This document shows positions 42,548 through 52,030 of a DNA stretch of 64,000 nt, piece after piece (position 1 is the first letter of the stretch; each line of letters opens with the position of its first letter). Under the pieces are notes generated by a model. The model searched no databases, was not told the DNA's origin, and worked only from the letters and a program-made list of their open reading frames with translations. The position numbers were made by a program, and so were the translations under genes. The stretch is from contig JAEUQF010000386.1 of the NCBI GenBank assembly GCA_016789745.1, forward strand, positions 1 through 64,000, in the 5' to 3' direction. This stretch comes from Bryobacterales bacterium (GTDB taxonomy: Bacteria > Acidobacteriota > Terriglobia > Bryobacterales > Bryobacteraceae).

Positions 42548-43882
42548 CTATCGCAGGGACGCCAATGCCAGGTTCGGATCCGCCTCCAGCGCCAGACGCC
42601 AATGCTTTTGTGCTTCGGCGGCGCGGTTCAACGCAAATAGCGCATGACCCAAGTTCCACTGGCCCTCGGCCCGATCCGGCTTTCGCGTAAGGGATTCCCT
42701 GTACAGTTCGGACGCCGCTTCCAACTCTCCGCGACGATGCCGTAACACAGCCAGGGCGTGCGCGACTTCACCATCCGGGTCATCCAGGCCAATCCGGCAC
42801 TCCAGCGCCCGCTCCAGATCTCCATCTTTCAGCGCCATTGCCATCAATCCACGGCGTGCCCGCTGAAAGTCCGGAGAAACATCCAGCACTTTCTGGTAAT
42901 GGGCGGCGGCTTCGTCCTGCTGGCCGCTTTCCCAAAGCGCTCCGGCCAGATCGCACCGCACGTCCAGATCATCCTGGGAGAGGTTCAGCGCGCCTTCATA
43001 CGCCACCGCCGCCTCGGCATACTTTCCGGCATGTTCCAGGCAGACGCCCAGGTTGTACCAATCGGCCGGCGACGCCGGATTTGCCTGCGCAATCGACGAT
43101 GCTACTCCTGCCGCCTTATCGTAATCCTGGTCTTCCACGGCGAGCACCAATTGCGCCCATAGGGCATGCGTCGATTGTGGCGCCACGTGCGACAGCTTTT
43201 CGGCATAGACCCGAACCCGGTCGCGGTCGCTCATCTGCCACGCCGAGGTGACGGCGTTCTCCAGAGTCTCGATGCTGCGCGGCTGTACGATCAGCAGCCG
43301 GTCGTAAATCTCGAGGGCTTCCTGATATTTGCCTTCCATCTGCAGGGCCGCCGCCTGGCCGAACCACGCCGGGGCGTAGTCCTCCCGCAGGCGCAGACTG
43401 CGGGCAAACGACGCCCGGGCCTCCGCGGCCCGCCGCTCGTTCAACAGACACACGCCAAGTACAAACCAGGACTGCGCCCGGTCCGGCTCCAAAACTACGG
43501 CCCGCTGCAGCGCCTCGATGGCCATCCGCCAGCGGCGCTGCCGCGCCAGGCAGATACCCGCGTTCAAACTGGCATAGGGATGATCGGGCTTCAACTCCGC
43601 CAGGCGCCGGTAATGCGTGGCGGCCTCTTCCATCGCCCCCGCCTCAAAGGCAATCTGCCCCGATAGCAGCAGTGCGTCAGGGTTCCCCACCAGCAGAGCC
43701 GGCTTCAGTGCCTGTTGCGCCCCGGTGGAGTTTCCGGCCAAGTGCATGCGCACCGCCTCCACCACCGCCGGATGCGACGTTGCCCGCTTCTTTAGTTCGG
43801 GATTGTCAGATTCGATGCTCAGCAGATTGTGAATGACATCGTCATCCAGAAACCACACCCAGCGATCCTGACTTGTGTTCAT
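42548..43882 (-). CDS. Tetratricopeptide-repeat protein
   Basis: A 444-residue TPR protein without a signal peptide. About ten 34-residue repeats are visible, such as EEAATHYRRLAELKPDHPYAS, MAIEALQRAVVLEPDRAQSW, YAEAAVAYEGALNLSQDD and AEAQKHWRLALEADPNLALAS. TPR arrays bind other proteins. The N-terminus has WVWFLDDDVIHNLLSIESDNPELKKRA, unlike a TPR. The gene is separated by 6 bp from the zinc-finger gene upstream and is probably co-transcribed. Confidence 0.88.
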   Translation of the reverse strand: MNTSQDRWVWFLDDDVIHNLLSIESDNPELKKRATSHPAVVEAVRMHLAGNSTGAQQALKPALLVGNPDALLLSGQIAFEAGAMEEAATHYRRLAELKPDHPYASLNAGICLARQRRWRMAIEALQRAVVLEPDRAQSWFVLGVCLLNERRAAEARASFARSLRLREDYAPAWFGQAAALQMEGKYQEALEIYDRLLIVQPRSIETLENAVTSAWQMSDRDRVRVYAEKLSHVAPQSTHALWAQLVLAVEDQDYDKAAGVASSIAQANPASPADWYNLGVCLEHAGKYAEAAVAYEGALNLSQDDLDVRCDLAGALWESGQQDEAAAHYQKVLDVSPDFQRARRGLMAMALKDGDLERALECRIGLDDPDGEVAHALAVLRHRRGELEAASELYRESLTRKPDRAEGQWNLGHALFALNRAAEAQKHWRLALEADPNLALASLR

Positions 43883-43888
43883 GCTCTT

Positions 43889-45232
43889 CTATCGGCGGAA
43901 CCCCCCTGCCGACCGTAGAGTGGAAATCGAGATTACTCCCGATTCTCTTGCCTGGCGTAGTTCGTGATCGTCCGGAGTACCGGTATCCGTCATGACTACC
44001 CGCGGCCGCAATGGCCGCATCAGCAGTTGCGGCACGTGGATTCCCGTCCCATGCCGCCGTTCCCGGAGATCCTTCAACACGCCACCCCGCACCGGAAAGG
44101 TCTGCACAGGCACCCAGAACAGATCGGTCCCCTGCCTGGAGCCGAATCCCGAGATCCGGACCCGATCGATCTCACCTTCAATCTCCCTAAACCGCACTGA
44201 GACGCGCAGCGTGCCCCCACCCAACTCGCTTCGGAGTTGTTCGGCCGTCTGCTCCCAGCGTGGCTCCGGCCCTGTGAAGTATTTCGGGTGCCACGCCGGG
44301 TCGCCCACCTGGCAAGGACTTGCCGGTGTGCACGCCGCCACGGGCATGGCCAGCGGGTCTGTCTCCACCACCAGGGCGTCGATGGGACCGCCCTGCAATT
44401 CCGGCTCCGCCAGATCACCCATTTGCGCGGCTTCGGCCAATTCCGTGGGCAGTTCGAAAGCGGCTTCGGGCAACCACGGCGAGGCTGGCGTCTCTTCCGG
44501 CTTATCGTCGGTTACCAGCGGGCGGGCCTGCGTGCCCGCGGCAAACCACGCCGGGTTCAGGGCCAGATACCCTGCCATGCCAGGATCCCGCGGCCCCACC
44601 AGCGGTATCGGAAATCCACGAACTCCGCGGTGCCGGGCCACCACCGCCGCGGTGGGACGTCCAGTATCGGCAAGCCCCTGTATGGGCGCGTCCGCGAACG
44701 GCGCAGCGGCCTGTGCTTTCAACTCCCGGTCCAGCCGCATCAGGCTGGTGACCATGCTGAAGCGGGACAGTACCCCCTGCCGCGGCATCTCCAATGCATC
44801 TTTGATGAAGACCCGTTGCGAACCGTGGTCCTGGGCTTCGGGCCGCACCCAGGTGCGCACGCCTTCGAGCGGCCACCCCAGCAGCGGCAACTCCAAGCCA
44901 GCCGAGAAGGCCACCCGGTATCGCCAGGAGGCCCGCACCAGTTGCGGGTACTTTGCTCCGCCCGGAATCCGCAGGAAGGAGCCGTCCAACTCCATAGGAC
45001 CCGCCATTGGCGGCGGCGGCGCGGGTTTTGGCTGGCTCTGTGCCACTGCCGTGACCCCGGCTGCCGCGGGCGGCCCGGCCATCGATTGTGGCGTTGGCGC
45101 CGCTATCGCCCCTGCTTCCGTCCGGCTCGCAATCTGGTACAGCCGACGATGCTCGCTCGAACAGAACCGGGACTCTCCCCTGATCCGCATGAGGAGCGGG
45201 ATCGGTTTTCCGCAATGAAGGCAATTGTCCAC
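43889..45232 (-). CDS. Zinc-finger protein of unknown function, partner of the TPR protein
   Basis: A 447-residue protein. The start is a treble-clef-like zinc site with C4, C7, C24 and H28 (NCLHCGKPIPLLMRIRG, then FCSSEHRRLYQ). A Pro/Ala-rich linker follows (about 45-80), then a region with no recognised family that ends in GVISISTLRSAGGF. The middle repeats Pro/Glu-rich pieces, such as PEETPASPWLPEAAFELPTE. No enzyme motif is seen. It is divergent from the second TPR gene across 196 bp that holds a perfect palindrome. Confidence 0.72.
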   Translation of the reverse strand: MDNCLHCGKPIPLLMRIRGESRFCSSEHRRLYQIASRTEAGAIAAPTPQSMAGPPAAAGVTAVAQSQPKPAPPPPMAGPMELDGSFLRIPGGAKYPQLVRASWRYRVAFSAGLELPLLGWPLEGVRTWVRPEAQDHGSQRVFIKDALEMPRQGVLSRFSMVTSLMRLDRELKAQAAAPFADAPIQGLADTGRPTAAVVARHRGVRGFPIPLVGPRDPGMAGYLALNPAWFAAGTQARPLVTDDKPEETPASPWLPEAAFELPTELAEAAQMGDLAEPELQGGPIDALVVETDPLAMPVAACTPASPCQVGDPAWHPKYFTGPEPRWEQTAEQLRSELGGGTLRVSVRFREIEGEIDRVRISGFGSRQGTDLFWVPVQTFPVRGGVLKDLRERRHGTGIHVPQLLMRPLRPRVVMTDTGTPDDHELRQARESGVISISTLRSAGGFRR

Positions 45233-45291
45233 TGATTCCGTCGACTTTCGCTGGAGAAAATTTCTCTAGCCAGTCCCATACTAGAACGGCT

Positions 45292-45307
45292 ATTCCCGGC
45301 CGGGAAT
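45292..45307. promoter_or_regulatory. Perfect 16-bp palindrome in a divergent promoter region
   Basis: ATTCCCGGCCGGGAAT reads the same on both strands and sits between the zinc-finger gene (start 45232, minus) and the TPR gene (start 45429, plus), 60 bp from the former and 121 bp from the latter. Such a length of exact symmetry is rare by chance and fits an operator of a dimeric regulator that could control both genes. Confidence 0.5.
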
Positions 45308-45428
45308 CCACCTAAGGTGAATTGCCTTGCCTACTAAGGGTTGACACTGAGCAGCCTCCGTTTTCCCGCTCTTCAGCCCTACCGCCCTCCCGCCGATAGT
45401 TAGATAGAAGCGTTAGCTTCATTCACCC

Positions 45429-47561
45429 ATGGATCCTTTTCGCAAAGTGAAAATGGCGGTACGCAATGTCGTGCCCGGCTTTAACCTCTTTGACTCCGGT
45501 CCGGACCCGGCCGAAGGCGAACGTCTCCTGGCCCTGGGCAACTTCGCCGAAGCCGAGCAGTTCTTCCTCCGCGTGCTCGACCAACTGGGCGAACGCGGAC
45601 ACCGCCGGCTCAGCCACTCCAAGATCCTTTTTGCCCTCGCCAACGCCCGCTTCCATCAGAAGAAATACAGCAGCGCCAAGGAAGCCGCCCTCGCTACGCT
45701 CGAACACCTCGACGCCGAGCGACCCACCCTCGAACTGGCCGACACGCATGACTTGCTCGCCACGATCTTCGGCGAATTGAAGGAAGCCGAAGACTCTGTC
45801 CCTCACCTGGAAAAGGCGCTCGACGCCCAAACCCGCATCAAACCTGTCGACCACGGCGCCATCATCCAGCGGCGCCGCAAACTCGCCACCGGTCTGGAAA
45901 GCATCGGCAAGGTGGAAGAGGCGGTCGCACAGTTGCGTGAAGCTTCCAGCGTCGCACTGCGGGAATGCGGCCCCGAACACCAGTTAACCGGGGACTGTGA
46001 AGCCGAACTCGGCCGTTGTCTCAGTCTGCAGAAGAACTTCCAGGAAGCGCTGGAGCACCTTCAGGCCGCCCTCCACGCGCACCTCATTACGCCCGGCTCG
46101 GAATCGGAGGAGGTTGCCAAGGACTACCAACTGCTGGCCACTGCCTACCAGGAAACCGAAGAACTCGAAACCGCCGTTATCTATTACGAGAAAGCGCTCC
46201 GCCTGAGGGAACGCCAGTTGGGCGGCAGTTCGGCCGACTATGCCACGCTTCTCATGAGCTTTGCCACCGCCCAGTCGCTCCGCGGGAGTTACGGCGCGGC
46301 CGTTGAACTGCTGCAGCAGGCGGTGGGTAAGTTCGAAGGTCTTCGGGATGACCGCCTCGGTCCCGCTCTTGAGAGCCTGGGTACAGTCTATGTGTTGTCC
46401 GGCCGCGTCGATGACGGCATCCGCTCTCTCAAACGCGCGCGCAAGATCTGGGAGAACCAGCCGGACCAGAATAGCGAGCGCCTCAGCGCCAATACCCAAT
46501 TGTTTGAAACGGTCTCGGGATACCTCAATCCGCGCGACGCCACGCTGCTCATGCAGTCCATTCAGTCTGATGGCAGCTTTGAGCCCCGCCCTGATCCGCG
46601 GAACCCGGCCAAGAAGGCGCAGCCTGCCGCGCAACCGGAGGCGGTCGCAGCCGAACCGGCTGCCCCGGAGATCCCTTACCCCGAACTCTCCGGCCAACCC
46701 GCCGCCCCCAAACCGGCCTATCCAGGACCGATGCAGGGCGTCGACCCCAACTATCCCAGCTACCTGCCTCCGGAGTTTGGCGGTCTCCCACCTGGCACAA
46801 CCGTGACGATGCTCGGGGGAGGCCCCGCCGGTGCCCCGTCCTACACCGCAGGTACGGCTGGCTACAACTTCGTCGACGCCGGCGGCTACCCGGGCGAATC
46901 CCTGCCGCAGGGCTACCGCGGCTCCGCGCCAGCCGGACCACCCTCGCCCGGCGGCCCGGGTGGCGAAGGCTTCCACCCCAGCGCGCCGGCCGGTGCTTCC
47001 GGATACGCCACCGGCGGCTATGGCTCCGGGCGCACCGCGCACGATGGAGGCCCCGTTTATAGCAGCGGCTGGTCCGGGTCCTTTGACCCTGAACTGCAGG
47101 GTGGCTGGTACGGAACCACCGCCGACGGCATCCCGATCGATCCCGAATTGGCCTACCTGTACCAGTCCTCGCCGGGCGCCTCCGGCGCTGGCGGCCCGGT
47201 CGCGGGGGATCCCGCGGCACCCGTTGGGCATAGCACCGCCGGCATCCCTGCCGAAATGATTAGCCGCACGGCTTCGGGCGGGGTGTCGTTTGCGGCGGAT
47301 ACCAGCGCGCCGTTGCTCGATGCCAGCGGGGGCGGCGTGCCTGCCGGGGCCGTGGCCGCCGGCGGCGTAGCCATCCCCGCAGCATCCCAGCCGCCAGCCG
47401 ACGGCCGCCCCGCTGAGCCCGGCCCGCAGAACTCCGCCCTGCTCACCGACATGCTGGCTCTGCGCGACGCCCTTTCGCCCACGCCGGCGCCTCCGCCCCC
47501 CACCCGCTCCGCCGCGCTCAGCGGCTGGGAGGAAATGGCCTTCGACTTTCTCCCGAATTAA
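45429..47561 (+). CDS. TPR protein with long low-complexity tail
   Basis: A 710-residue protein. Residues about 25-375 are tetratricopeptide repeats (AEQFFLRVLDQLGERGHRR, EEAVAQLREASSVALRE, LETAVIYYEKALRLRERQ and VDDGIRSLKRARKIWE). From about 385 to the end the sequence is Gly/Pro/Ala/Tyr-rich and disordered, such as GGGPAGAPSYTAGTAGY and SGWSGSFDPELQGGW. No signal peptide or membrane segment is visible. The tail is much longer than usual and could interact with other proteins or phase-separate; that is inference. The stop codon overlaps the stop of the convergent isomerase-like gene (TTAA). Confidence 0.87.
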   Translation: MDPFRKVKMAVRNVVPGFNLFDSGPDPAEGERLLALGNFAEAEQFFLRVLDQLGERGHRRLSHSKILFALANARFHQKKYSSAKEAALATLEHLDAERPTLELADTHDLLATIFGELKEAEDSVPHLEKALDAQTRIKPVDHGAIIQRRRKLATGLESIGKVEEAVAQLREASSVALRECGPEHQLTGDCEAELGRCLSLQKNFQEALEHLQAALHAHLITPGSESEEVAKDYQLLATAYQETEELETAVIYYEKALRLRERQLGGSSADYATLLMSFATAQSLRGSYGAAVELLQQAVGKFEGLRDDRLGPALESLGTVYVLSGRVDDGIRSLKRARKIWENQPDQNSERLSANTQLFETVSGYLNPRDATLLMQSIQSDGSFEPRPDPRNPAKKAQPAAQPEAVAAEPAAPEIPYPELSGQPAAPKPAYPGPMQGVDPNYPSYLPPEFGGLPPGTTVTMLGGGPAGAPSYTAGTAGYNFVDAGGYPGESLPQGYRGSAPAGPPSPGGPGGEGFHPSAPAGASGYATGGYGSGRTAHDGGPVYSSGWSGSFDPELQGGWYGTTADGIPIDPELAYLYQSSPGASGAGGPVAGDPAAPVGHSTAGIPAEMISRTASGGVSFAADTSAPLLDASGGGVPAGAVAAGGVAIPAASQPPADGRPAEPGPQNSALLTDMLALRDALSPTPAPPPPTRSAALSGWEEMAFDFLPN

Positions 47562-48484
47562 GCCAGAAACGCTTCCCGCAGCGTTCGCAGGCTCTTGGGT
47601 ACCGCCGTGGCCGGGTTCTCGTTGCCTTCCATCTCCAGCGAGACCCAGCCCTGGTATCCTGCGCGTTTCACAATCCCCGCGATCTTTTTGTAGTCCAGGT
47701 CCAGCGTGTACCAGACGCCGCCGCCATGATAGGTTTTCGCCTGGATGATGCTGGCATGGGGCGCCATCTTCTCGATCCCCGCGTAGGGGTTCTCCGGGAA
47801 ATTGCCCGTATCGAGGTTGATCCCGAGCCACGGCGACTTCACCGCCCCATGGATCGCCAGCAGCGTCTCCACACTGGTTGTGAGCCCCCAGTGATTCTCC
47901 AGCGCCAGCAACACGCCGGCCTTCTCCGCCGCAGGCAGGCATTGGCGGATCGACTCGACACACCACGCAATCGCGTCCTTATCCGTATACCCCGCGATCG
48001 GCGGCTCGTTGCCCTTCACCTTCATCAGGTCATCAAACGACGGAATCGTGTTCCACCTTCCCGAGTTCAACCGGATGGACGGAATTCCCATCTGGCGCGC
48101 CAGTTCGATACACCGCACCGTGTGGTCGACGTTCTCCTTCCGTTTCGCATGATCCGGCTCGACAAAGTCCTGGTGAATCGACAACATCGGCAGAGCTAAA
48201 CCCAGCCGGAATGCCATCTGTTTCAGCTTGTTCAGATAGGCCGGCTCTTCGCTTGTCATCTGCCGGTGGAGGATCTCCACCCCGTCGAAACCCAACTCCG
48301 CCGCATGTTCCAGCACCTTCTCGATGGGGTACTTCTCCCCGCGCAAATGCCAGTAAGAATAGGTGGAAACCGCCAGGCGGATACGCGAACTTCTGCCCCC
48401 CGCCTGCGCAGCGCCCCGGGGGAATCCCAATGCGGCGGCCCCGCAGGCCGCGCCTCCCATCAGCTTCCGTCGCGTCATAGACAT
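47558..48484 (-). CDS. Sugar phosphate isomerase/epimerase-like protein with Tat-like leader
   Basis: A 308-residue TIM-barrel protein of the AP-endonuclease-2/xylose isomerase-like family. Metal-binding residues are in LLALENHWG, GINLDTGNF, AKTYHGGGVW and WVSLEMEG. The leader reads TRRKLMGGAACGAAALGFP, like a Tat signal. I start at 48484; the ATG at 48478 is an alternative, both after AGGAAAG. It probably isomerises or epimerises a sugar in the periplasm. It is divergent from the second TonB-dependent receptor, so the two could serve uptake and processing of the same sugar, which is inference. Confidence 0.88.
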   Translation of the reverse strand: MSMTRRKLMGGAACGAAALGFPRGAAQAGGRSSRIRLAVSTYSYWHLRGEKYPIEKVLEHAAELGFDGVEILHRQMTSEEPAYLNKLKQMAFRLGLALPMLSIHQDFVEPDHAKRKENVDHTVRCIELARQMGIPSIRLNSGRWNTIPSFDDLMKVKGNEPPIAGYTDKDAIAWCVESIRQCLPAAEKAGVLLALENHWGLTTSVETLLAIHGAVKSPWLGINLDTGNFPENPYAGIEKMAPHASIIQAKTYHGGGVWYTLDLDYKKIAGIVKRAGYQGWVSLEMEGNENPATAVPKSLRTLREAFLA

Positions 48485-48553
48485 GTCTTTCCTGATTGTA
48501 GGATGCAGAACACACACTTGCGCCTACGCATGTACGTTGATAAAGTTGCCCCC

Positions 48554-51500
48554 ATGCTCGGTCGCATCCTCGCTGCTCTTGTTCTCATCCTCTGCGGCGT
48601 CATCCACGCCCAGGACTTCCGTTCCACTCTCCAAGGCAATGTGCTTGATCCGCAATCCGCCGCCGTTGCCAACGCGCAAGTAACCCTGCGCAACGTCGAT
48701 ACCGGCGTGGACCGCTCCTCGAACACAGACGAAGCCGGCTTCTACATTTTCCAGTTCCTCACCCCGGGGAACTACGAACTTACCGTCAAGTCGTCCGGCT
48801 TCCGCACTGTTGTGCGTAAGGGCATCACGCTGGCCCTTACGCAAACCGTTCGCGAGGACATCACGATGCAACTCGGCGACACCGCCGAAACCGTGAACGT
48901 CGTTGCCGACATTGCTACGGTGGAAACGGAAACTACCGCCCTCGGCACAGCCATCCGCTCGGAGATTCGCGACAATCTTCCGCTCAAAGGGCGCAGTTCG
49001 CTGTTCATGTTCACCCTTACTCCCGGTGTCGTGAACAACCGCTACGGCGAAGACACCCGCCCCAACGACACCATCACCAACATCCTGTTCTCCTCCAATG
49101 GCGGGCCCGTCGCGGCCACCGACGTTTTTGTGGATGGCGCCGCCACCACGGTGAACGTCGACCGCGGCGTTAACATCTCGCAGTGGGTCCCGGCCGTCGA
49201 CTCCATCGCCGAGTTCAAACTGGAAGTCGGCACCCTGTCGGCGGAATATGGCCGCAGCGGCGGCGCCATCACCAATATCGTCATCAAGAGCGGCACCAAT
49301 CGCGTCAGCGGCACCGCGTACAACTTCTTCCGCAACTCCGTGCTCGACGCCAACCAATACTTCGCCCGCGGCCAGGGCACGAAACTCGCGGCCTTCGGCG
49401 CCAACACCTTCGGCGTCGCCATCGGCGGCCCCATCTATCTGCCCAAGGTCTACGACGGCCGCAACCGTTCCTTCTGGTTCGTCAACTTCGAAGGCGCCCG
49501 CGAAGGCAACGGTATCGACCGCACCGCTTCGGTGCCCACCGCGAAAATGCGCACCGGTGACTTCTCTGAAGTGCCGCAGATCCTCTACGATCCCTACTCC
49601 GTTGCCACCGTCAACGGCGCCCCCACGCGCCAGCCCTTCGCCGGCAACATCATTCCGCCCACCCGTCAGGACCCCGTTGCCCGCAACATCATGACCTTCT
49701 GGCCTACTGCCAACCGCACCCCTCCCAACGCCGCCCAGCCGTGGGTGCAGAACCTGGCCTTCTCCGACAAATGGCCGCGCAATTACAACATGCTCGCCAT
49801 GAAGTTCGACCACAAGTTTTCCGAGACCTGGAACACCTTCGTCCGCGTCAACTATGGCACCGCGCTGCTCCTGTTCCCGCATGAGTTTGACGGCATTGCC
49901 ACGCCGGGGCGCAATCGCGTCAATCGCCCCCATAAAGGCATCTCCTGGGGCAATACCCTGCTGCTTGGCTCCCGCACCACCTTCGACCTCCGCCTTGGCT
50001 TCTCGCGCGCCATCGACGACAACAAGCCCTGGTCGGAAGGCTTCGACATCGCCTCACTTGGCTTCAGTCCCAACTACACCCGCCTCGTCCAGGGACTCGC
50101 GTTCCCTACGGTCAGCGTCACTGGCTTCCAGGGCTTGGCCGGCAGCCCCCTCGCCGTCAATCCCGGACATACCTACGTCATTCAGTCGAACGTCTCTCAC
50201 CAGCGCGGCAAACACGTCATTAAGGTCGGCGGCGATTTCCGCGCCATCTACGGCCACTTCTTCCGCAACAATAACCCCAGCGGTACCTTCTCGTTCTCGA
50301 ACGCCTGGTCCAACGGCCCTCGCGCCGACACACCGCTGGCCACTACCGGTTTCCCCATGGCCAGTTTCCTGCTCGGCTTAGGCGGCGGCTCGCTCGACAA
50401 CAACACCGGCGTCTCCATCCTGAACAAGTACTACGGCGGCTTCATCCAGGACGACTACCGCGTTACCAAGAACCTCACACTGAACCTCGGCATCCGCTAC
50501 GAATACGAAACACCTCGCACCGAACGCTACGACCGCGCCACCCGCGGCTTCGAACGCGGTGTCACCAGTCCGCTGCAGGTGCCCGGCCTGAACCTCCGTG
50601 GAGGCCTGGTCTACGCCGGCCAGGATGGACGCCCACGCGGCATCCTCAACCCCGACCGCAACAACTTTGCCCCGCGCCTCGGCTTCGCCTACAAGATGGG
50701 CTCCAAGGCGGTTCTCCGCGGCGGCTATGCCCTGCACTACGTCCCCATCGTCGGCTCGGTCGACCCGGTCGGGTACTCGGTCACCACCCAGGTCGTCGCC
50801 TCCGAAGACGGCATCAACCCCAAGGACCGCCTCAGCAATCCGCTTCCCAACGGTCTGGCGCGTGCCAGCGGCAATTCGCTCGGCCTCCTCACGCTGCTCG
50901 GCCAGAACGTCTCCTTCATCGATCCCAGCGGCGTGACGCCCAAAGTGCATACCTGGAACCTCAATATCCAGCGCGAGCTGTTCTCCCGGTCCCTGCTGCA
51001 GGTTGGGTATATCGGCAGCCGCGGCATCAACCTCACCAGCGAAACCGCCATCAACAACTTCACCACTGAGAACATCAACCAGGTCGACCCCAGCTTCTTA
51101 GCCCAGGGCCGCGCCCTGCTTGAGACCGTTCCCAATCCCTTCTTCGGCCAGATTGCCGTCGGCGCCCTGGCCGGCCGCACTGTCCAACGCCAAACCCTGC
51201 TGCGCCCCTATCCGCAGTTCCAGAACATCACCCGCAACCTGCCGACCTTCGGCAACTCCGTCTATCACTCCATCCAGACCAAGTTTGAACAGCGCATGTG
51301 GAAGGGCCTGACCACCATCGTGGCCTACACCTTCAGCAAGAATATCGGCGACCTGGGCCCCTACCAGAACAACTACGACCGCAACGCCGAACGTTCCGTC
51401 ATGGCCTTCGACGTCCCCCAGCGCCTCACCCTCACGGCCTCCTGGGATGTGCCGGTGGGCAAGAACCGCGCCGTCCTCGGCAACGCCAACCGCGCCGTTG

Positions 51501-51976
51501 ACTACATTCTCGGCGGCTGGAACATCGCCACGTTCTCAACCTGGCAATCCGGCTTCGCTCTCACCGTCAACACCCAGCAGAACACGCTGTTCCTGGCCGG
51601 CGCCGGGGCCCAGCGCGCCAACGTCATCGGTAATCCCACTGCCGGCATCACCGGTTCCATCCAGGATCGTCTGGGCCGCTTCTTCAACACCGAGGCCTTC
51701 GCCCAACCTGCCGATTTCACCTTCGGTAACGGCGGCACGCGCCTGCCCTGGCTCCGCGGCCCTGGCATGAACAACGTCAACCTGACCCTGACCAAGACCT
51801 TCGCCATTACCGAACGGTTCAAACTCAACCTGCGCGCGTCATCCTTCAACCTGATGAACACGCCGATCTTCGCCAACCCGAACACAACGTTCGGGGCACT
51901 GGGAGCTTTCGGGCGCATCACCAGCCAGGCCAACTTCAGCCGCCAGACCGAGTTGGTTCTGCGTCTGCACTTCTAA
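48554..51976 (+). CDS. TonB-dependent receptor with carboxypeptidase-regulatory domain (second copy)
   Basis: A 1140-residue outer-membrane receptor. The ATG at 48554 gives a signal peptide (LGRILAALVLILCGVIHAQ), then a CarboxypepD_reg-like domain (about 22-105, LQGNVLDPQSAAVANAQVTL), a plug (about 120-240, LPLKGRSSLFMFTLTPG, GGAITNIVIKSGTN), and a beta barrel, ending in LRLHF. In-frame starts at 48503 and 48530 are possible. It belongs to the same class as the receptor at 9.1-12.6 kb, but its sequence is only distantly similar. Ligand unknown. Confidence 0.92.
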   Translation: MLGRILAALVLILCGVIHAQDFRSTLQGNVLDPQSAAVANAQVTLRNVDTGVDRSSNTDEAGFYIFQFLTPGNYELTVKSSGFRTVVRKGITLALTQTVREDITMQLGDTAETVNVVADIATVETETTALGTAIRSEIRDNLPLKGRSSLFMFTLTPGVVNNRYGEDTRPNDTITNILFSSNGGPVAATDVFVDGAATTVNVDRGVNISQWVPAVDSIAEFKLEVGTLSAEYGRSGGAITNIVIKSGTNRVSGTAYNFFRNSVLDANQYFARGQGTKLAAFGANTFGVAIGGPIYLPKVYDGRNRSFWFVNFEGAREGNGIDRTASVPTAKMRTGDFSEVPQILYDPYSVATVNGAPTRQPFAGNIIPPTRQDPVARNIMTFWPTANRTPPNAAQPWVQNLAFSDKWPRNYNMLAMKFDHKFSETWNTFVRVNYGTALLLFPHEFDGIATPGRNRVNRPHKGISWGNTLLLGSRTTFDLRLGFSRAIDDNKPWSEGFDIASLGFSPNYTRLVQGLAFPTVSVTGFQGLAGSPLAVNPGHTYVIQSNVSHQRGKHVIKVGGDFRAIYGHFFRNNNPSGTFSFSNAWSNGPRADTPLATTGFPMASFLLGLGGGSLDNNTGVSILNKYYGGFIQDDYRVTKNLTLNLGIRYEYETPRTERYDRATRGFERGVTSPLQVPGLNLRGGLVYAGQDGRPRGILNPDRNNFAPRLGFAYKMGSKAVLRGGYALHYVPIVGSVDPVGYSVTTQVVASEDGINPKDRLSNPLPNGLARASGNSLGLLTLLGQNVSFIDPSGVTPKVHTWNLNIQRELFSRSLLQVGYIGSRGINLTSETAINNFTTENINQVDPSFLAQGRALLETVPNPFFGQIAVGALAGRTVQRQTLLRPYPQFQNITRNLPTFGNSVYHSIQTKFEQRMWKGLTTIVAYTFSKNIGDLGPYQNNYDRNAERSVMAFDVPQRLTLTASWDVPVGKNRAVLGNANRAVDYILGGWNIATFSTWQSGFALTVNTQQNTLFLAGAGAQRANVIGNPTAGITGSIQDRLGRFFNTEAFAQPADFTFGNGGTRLPWLRGPGMNNVNLTLTKTFAITERFKLNLRASSFNLMNTPIFANPNTTFGALGAFGRITSQANFSRQTELVLRLHF

Positions 51977-51983
51977 CTGGCAC

Positions 51984-52013
51984 GGCAAGGGCGCGGGAAA
52001 GGCCGCGCCCTTG
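51984..52013. terminator. 12-bp perfect stem-loop after the second receptor gene
   Basis: GCAAGGGCGCGG (51984-51995) pairs exactly with CCGCGCCCTTGC (52002-52013) around a 6-nt loop, 7 bp after the receptor stop and 17 bp from the convergent permease stop. The symmetric stem can act on both transcripts. There is no U-run on either side, so termination would be unusual, but mRNA end protection is likely. Confidence 0.6.
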
Positions 52014-52030
52014 CGCAAGCCGATGGAAGG

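Noticed and set aside
45984..47966. A 660-codon minus-strand frame across the TPR gene and the isomerase-like gene end
   Set aside because: It crosses two well-supported genes in the wrong frame; Gly/Arg-rich composition reflects the low-complexity tail.
48266..48553. N-terminal extension of the second receptor
   Set aside because: It lies over the isomerase-like gene, and a typical signal peptide starts at 48554.
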